Source: JAICND01 sp040905905
Lineage (GTDB): Bacteria; Actinomycetota; Acidimicrobiia; Spongiisociales; ZC4RG35
Length of the DNA: 6,440 nucleotides
NCBI GenBank assembly: GCA_040905905.1
Contig: JBBDQN010000026.1
Span: 1-6,440 of the forward strand
Reading direction: 5' to 3'
In this document: positions 5,877 to 6,440 of the stretch, piece by piece
Position numbering within the stretch: the stretch's first letter is position 1
How the letters are laid out: each line of letters begins with the position of its first letter
Notes under the pieces: model-generated
Told to the model about the DNA's origin: nothing
The model's database searches: none
Seen by the model: the letters and a program-made list of their open reading frames with translations, nothing else
Made by a program: the position numbers and the translations under genes

Positions 5877-5935
5877 GTCAAGATTGCGAATGTCCTTTTG
5901 AAGCTTAGAAGAGCACCCGTCTCTGCATCGCGGCT

Positions 5936-6440
5936 TTAGGTGCGGTTGACCAGCCGGTAGCCCATGCCCCGTACGGTTTCGATGAGGTCTTTACCGAGTT
6001 TCTTGCGGAGGTAGCCGACGTAGACATCGACGACGTTGCTCCCGGGATCGAAGTCGTAACCCCAGACCCTCGAGAGGAGGACCTCCCGGCTCAACACCTG
6101 ATCCCGGTGACGTATCAACGTCTCAGCCAGGAGGAATTCGCGGGCAGACCGCCAATTGTCTGGGTCGCCGTCGTCGTCAGCGGAGTCTCCGCCATCGCCA
6201 CCCTCGGAGTTACCGGGCTCATCCTCTCCATTTCCTGGCTCATTCTGGCTTGTATCGGGGGCCTGGTGAGCGGAGGAGTCCCTCCGAGGGAGCAACTCCC
6301 CACAGGAGAGCCGAGTGGCCGGACTAAAACCCGGCCGCACCGCTCCCTGCCGCTTCTCAGGATGAAGAGTCGTCGTCGTCGGGCGAGTCGGGCGAATCGG
6401 GGCTATCGGGGCTATCGGGGCTATCGGGCGAATCCGTCCC
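5936..6440 (-). CDS. OmpR/PhoB-family response regulator, C-terminal part (linker and winged-helix domain)
   Basis: The C-terminus is a typical winged helix: SAREFLLAETLIRHRDQVLS, then LLSRVWGYDFDPGSNVVDVY, then VGYLRKKLGKDLIETVRGMG and YRLVNRT. In 167 residues counted from the window edge, 1-4 (GRIR) look like the end of a receiver domain's last helix, 5-24 are Ile/Thr-Ala/Arg-Pro triplets, and 42-50 (TRLSCGELL) the first strand of the DNA-binding domain. Residues 61-95 then form an acidic stretch with about 13 Asp/Glu and no basic residue; it sits where the rest of the N-terminal beta-sheet should be and is roughly 20 residues longer than normal. The frame is open to the right edge, so the phosphorylated receiver domain is most likely outside the window. 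A GTG at 6340 would instead give a 134-residue protein without receiver. No sensor kinase is visible. Family call confident; gene extent less so. Confidence 0.85.
   Translation of the reverse strand, partial: GRIRPIAPIAPIAPIRPTRPTTTTLHPEKRQGAVRPGFSPATRLSCGELLPRRDSSAHQAPDTSQNEPGNGEDEPGNSEGGDGGDSADDDGDPDNWRSAREFLLAETLIRHRDQVLSREVLLSRVWGYDFDPGSNVVDVYVGYLRKKLGKDLIETVRGMGYRLVNRT
6379..6432. repeat. 9-bp tandem repeat, six units, coding for a Pro-rich linker
   Basis: Six head-to-tail units with consensus TCGGGSNAN, in order TCGGGCGAG, TCGGGCGAA, three copies of TCGGGGCTA, and TCGGGCGAA. A (TCG)4 run directly precedes them at 6370-6381. The unit is a multiple of three, so changes in copy number keep frame. 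In the response-regulator frame (minus) it encodes Ile-Ala-Pro / Ile-Arg-Pro / Thr-Arg-Pro; one frame over it encodes Asp-Ser-Pro and stops at 6357. Confidence 0.85.

Noticed and set aside
5936..6340. A 134-residue receiver-less regulator starting at GTG 6340
   Set aside because: The frame stays open to the window edge, GRIR at the edge looks like the end of a receiver domain, and no ribosome-binding site precedes the GTG. It remains possible.
6379..6432. Short repeats as a CRISPR array or iteron origin
   Set aside because: The units are 9 bp, contiguous, in frame and without spacers; they are a coding microsatellite.
5960..6440. Long open frame on the plus strand with a hydrophobic, membrane-like stretch around 6160-6270
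   Set aside because: It is exactly antisense, codon on codon, to the response regulator; the hydrophobic run is the complement of the acidic Asp/Gly codons. It lacks a good start and family resemblance.

Overview
This 6.4-kb GC-rich window looks like an actinobacterial chromosome segment, possibly from the class Acidimicrobiia or a relative. The reasons are the G/C-biased third codon positions, the frequent GTG and TTG starts, and the tightly overlapping start/stop codons. The class-level placement is inference only. I see no tRNA, rRNA, insertion sequence, CRISPR array or phage gene.

Region 1 (1-3979, all minus strand) is a compact five-gene operon. Read in the direction of transcription it holds a PcaF/FadA-type thiolase (3979-2771), a family III (CaiB/BaiF) CoA-transferase (2774-1599), a half-length catalytically dead SDR homologue (1592-1152), an active FabG-like SDR (1155-445), and a class I SAM methyltransferase fragment that runs off the left edge. 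Three of the four junctions overlap or nearly overlap (ATGA, TAG plus two codons, TTGA), which suggests translational coupling. The chemistry fits a CoA-thioester beta-oxidation module: a CoA-transferase activates an acid, the SDR oxidises a 3-hydroxyacyl-CoA, and the thiolase cleaves the 3-oxoacyl-CoA. A dead SDR next to an active SDR, together with a family III CoA-transferase and a thiolase, recalls the bbs (benzylsuccinate) genes, where BbsC is an inactive partner of BbsD. The substrate here is unknown.

Region 2 (4028-4978, minus) is a single-pass membrane protein of unknown function, possibly co-transcribed with the operon. An 80-bp gap (4979-5058) separates it from a divergent gene.

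Region 3 (5059-5864) is a convergent pair whose stop codons overlap: a small VOC/glyoxalase-fold protein (plus) and an OsmC-type hydroperoxide reductase (minus).

Region 4 (5936-6440, minus) is the C-terminal part of an OmpR/PhoB-family response regulator. It has an unusual (Ile-Ala-Pro)n linker encoded by a 9-bp tandem repeat, and an acidic insertion inside its DNA-binding domain. Its receiver domain would lie beyond the right edge.

The most notable points are the half-SDR pseudoenzyme, a hairpin that hides the ribosome-binding site and TTG start of the active SDR, an apparent one-base frameshift in the methyltransferase, and the odd response regulator.
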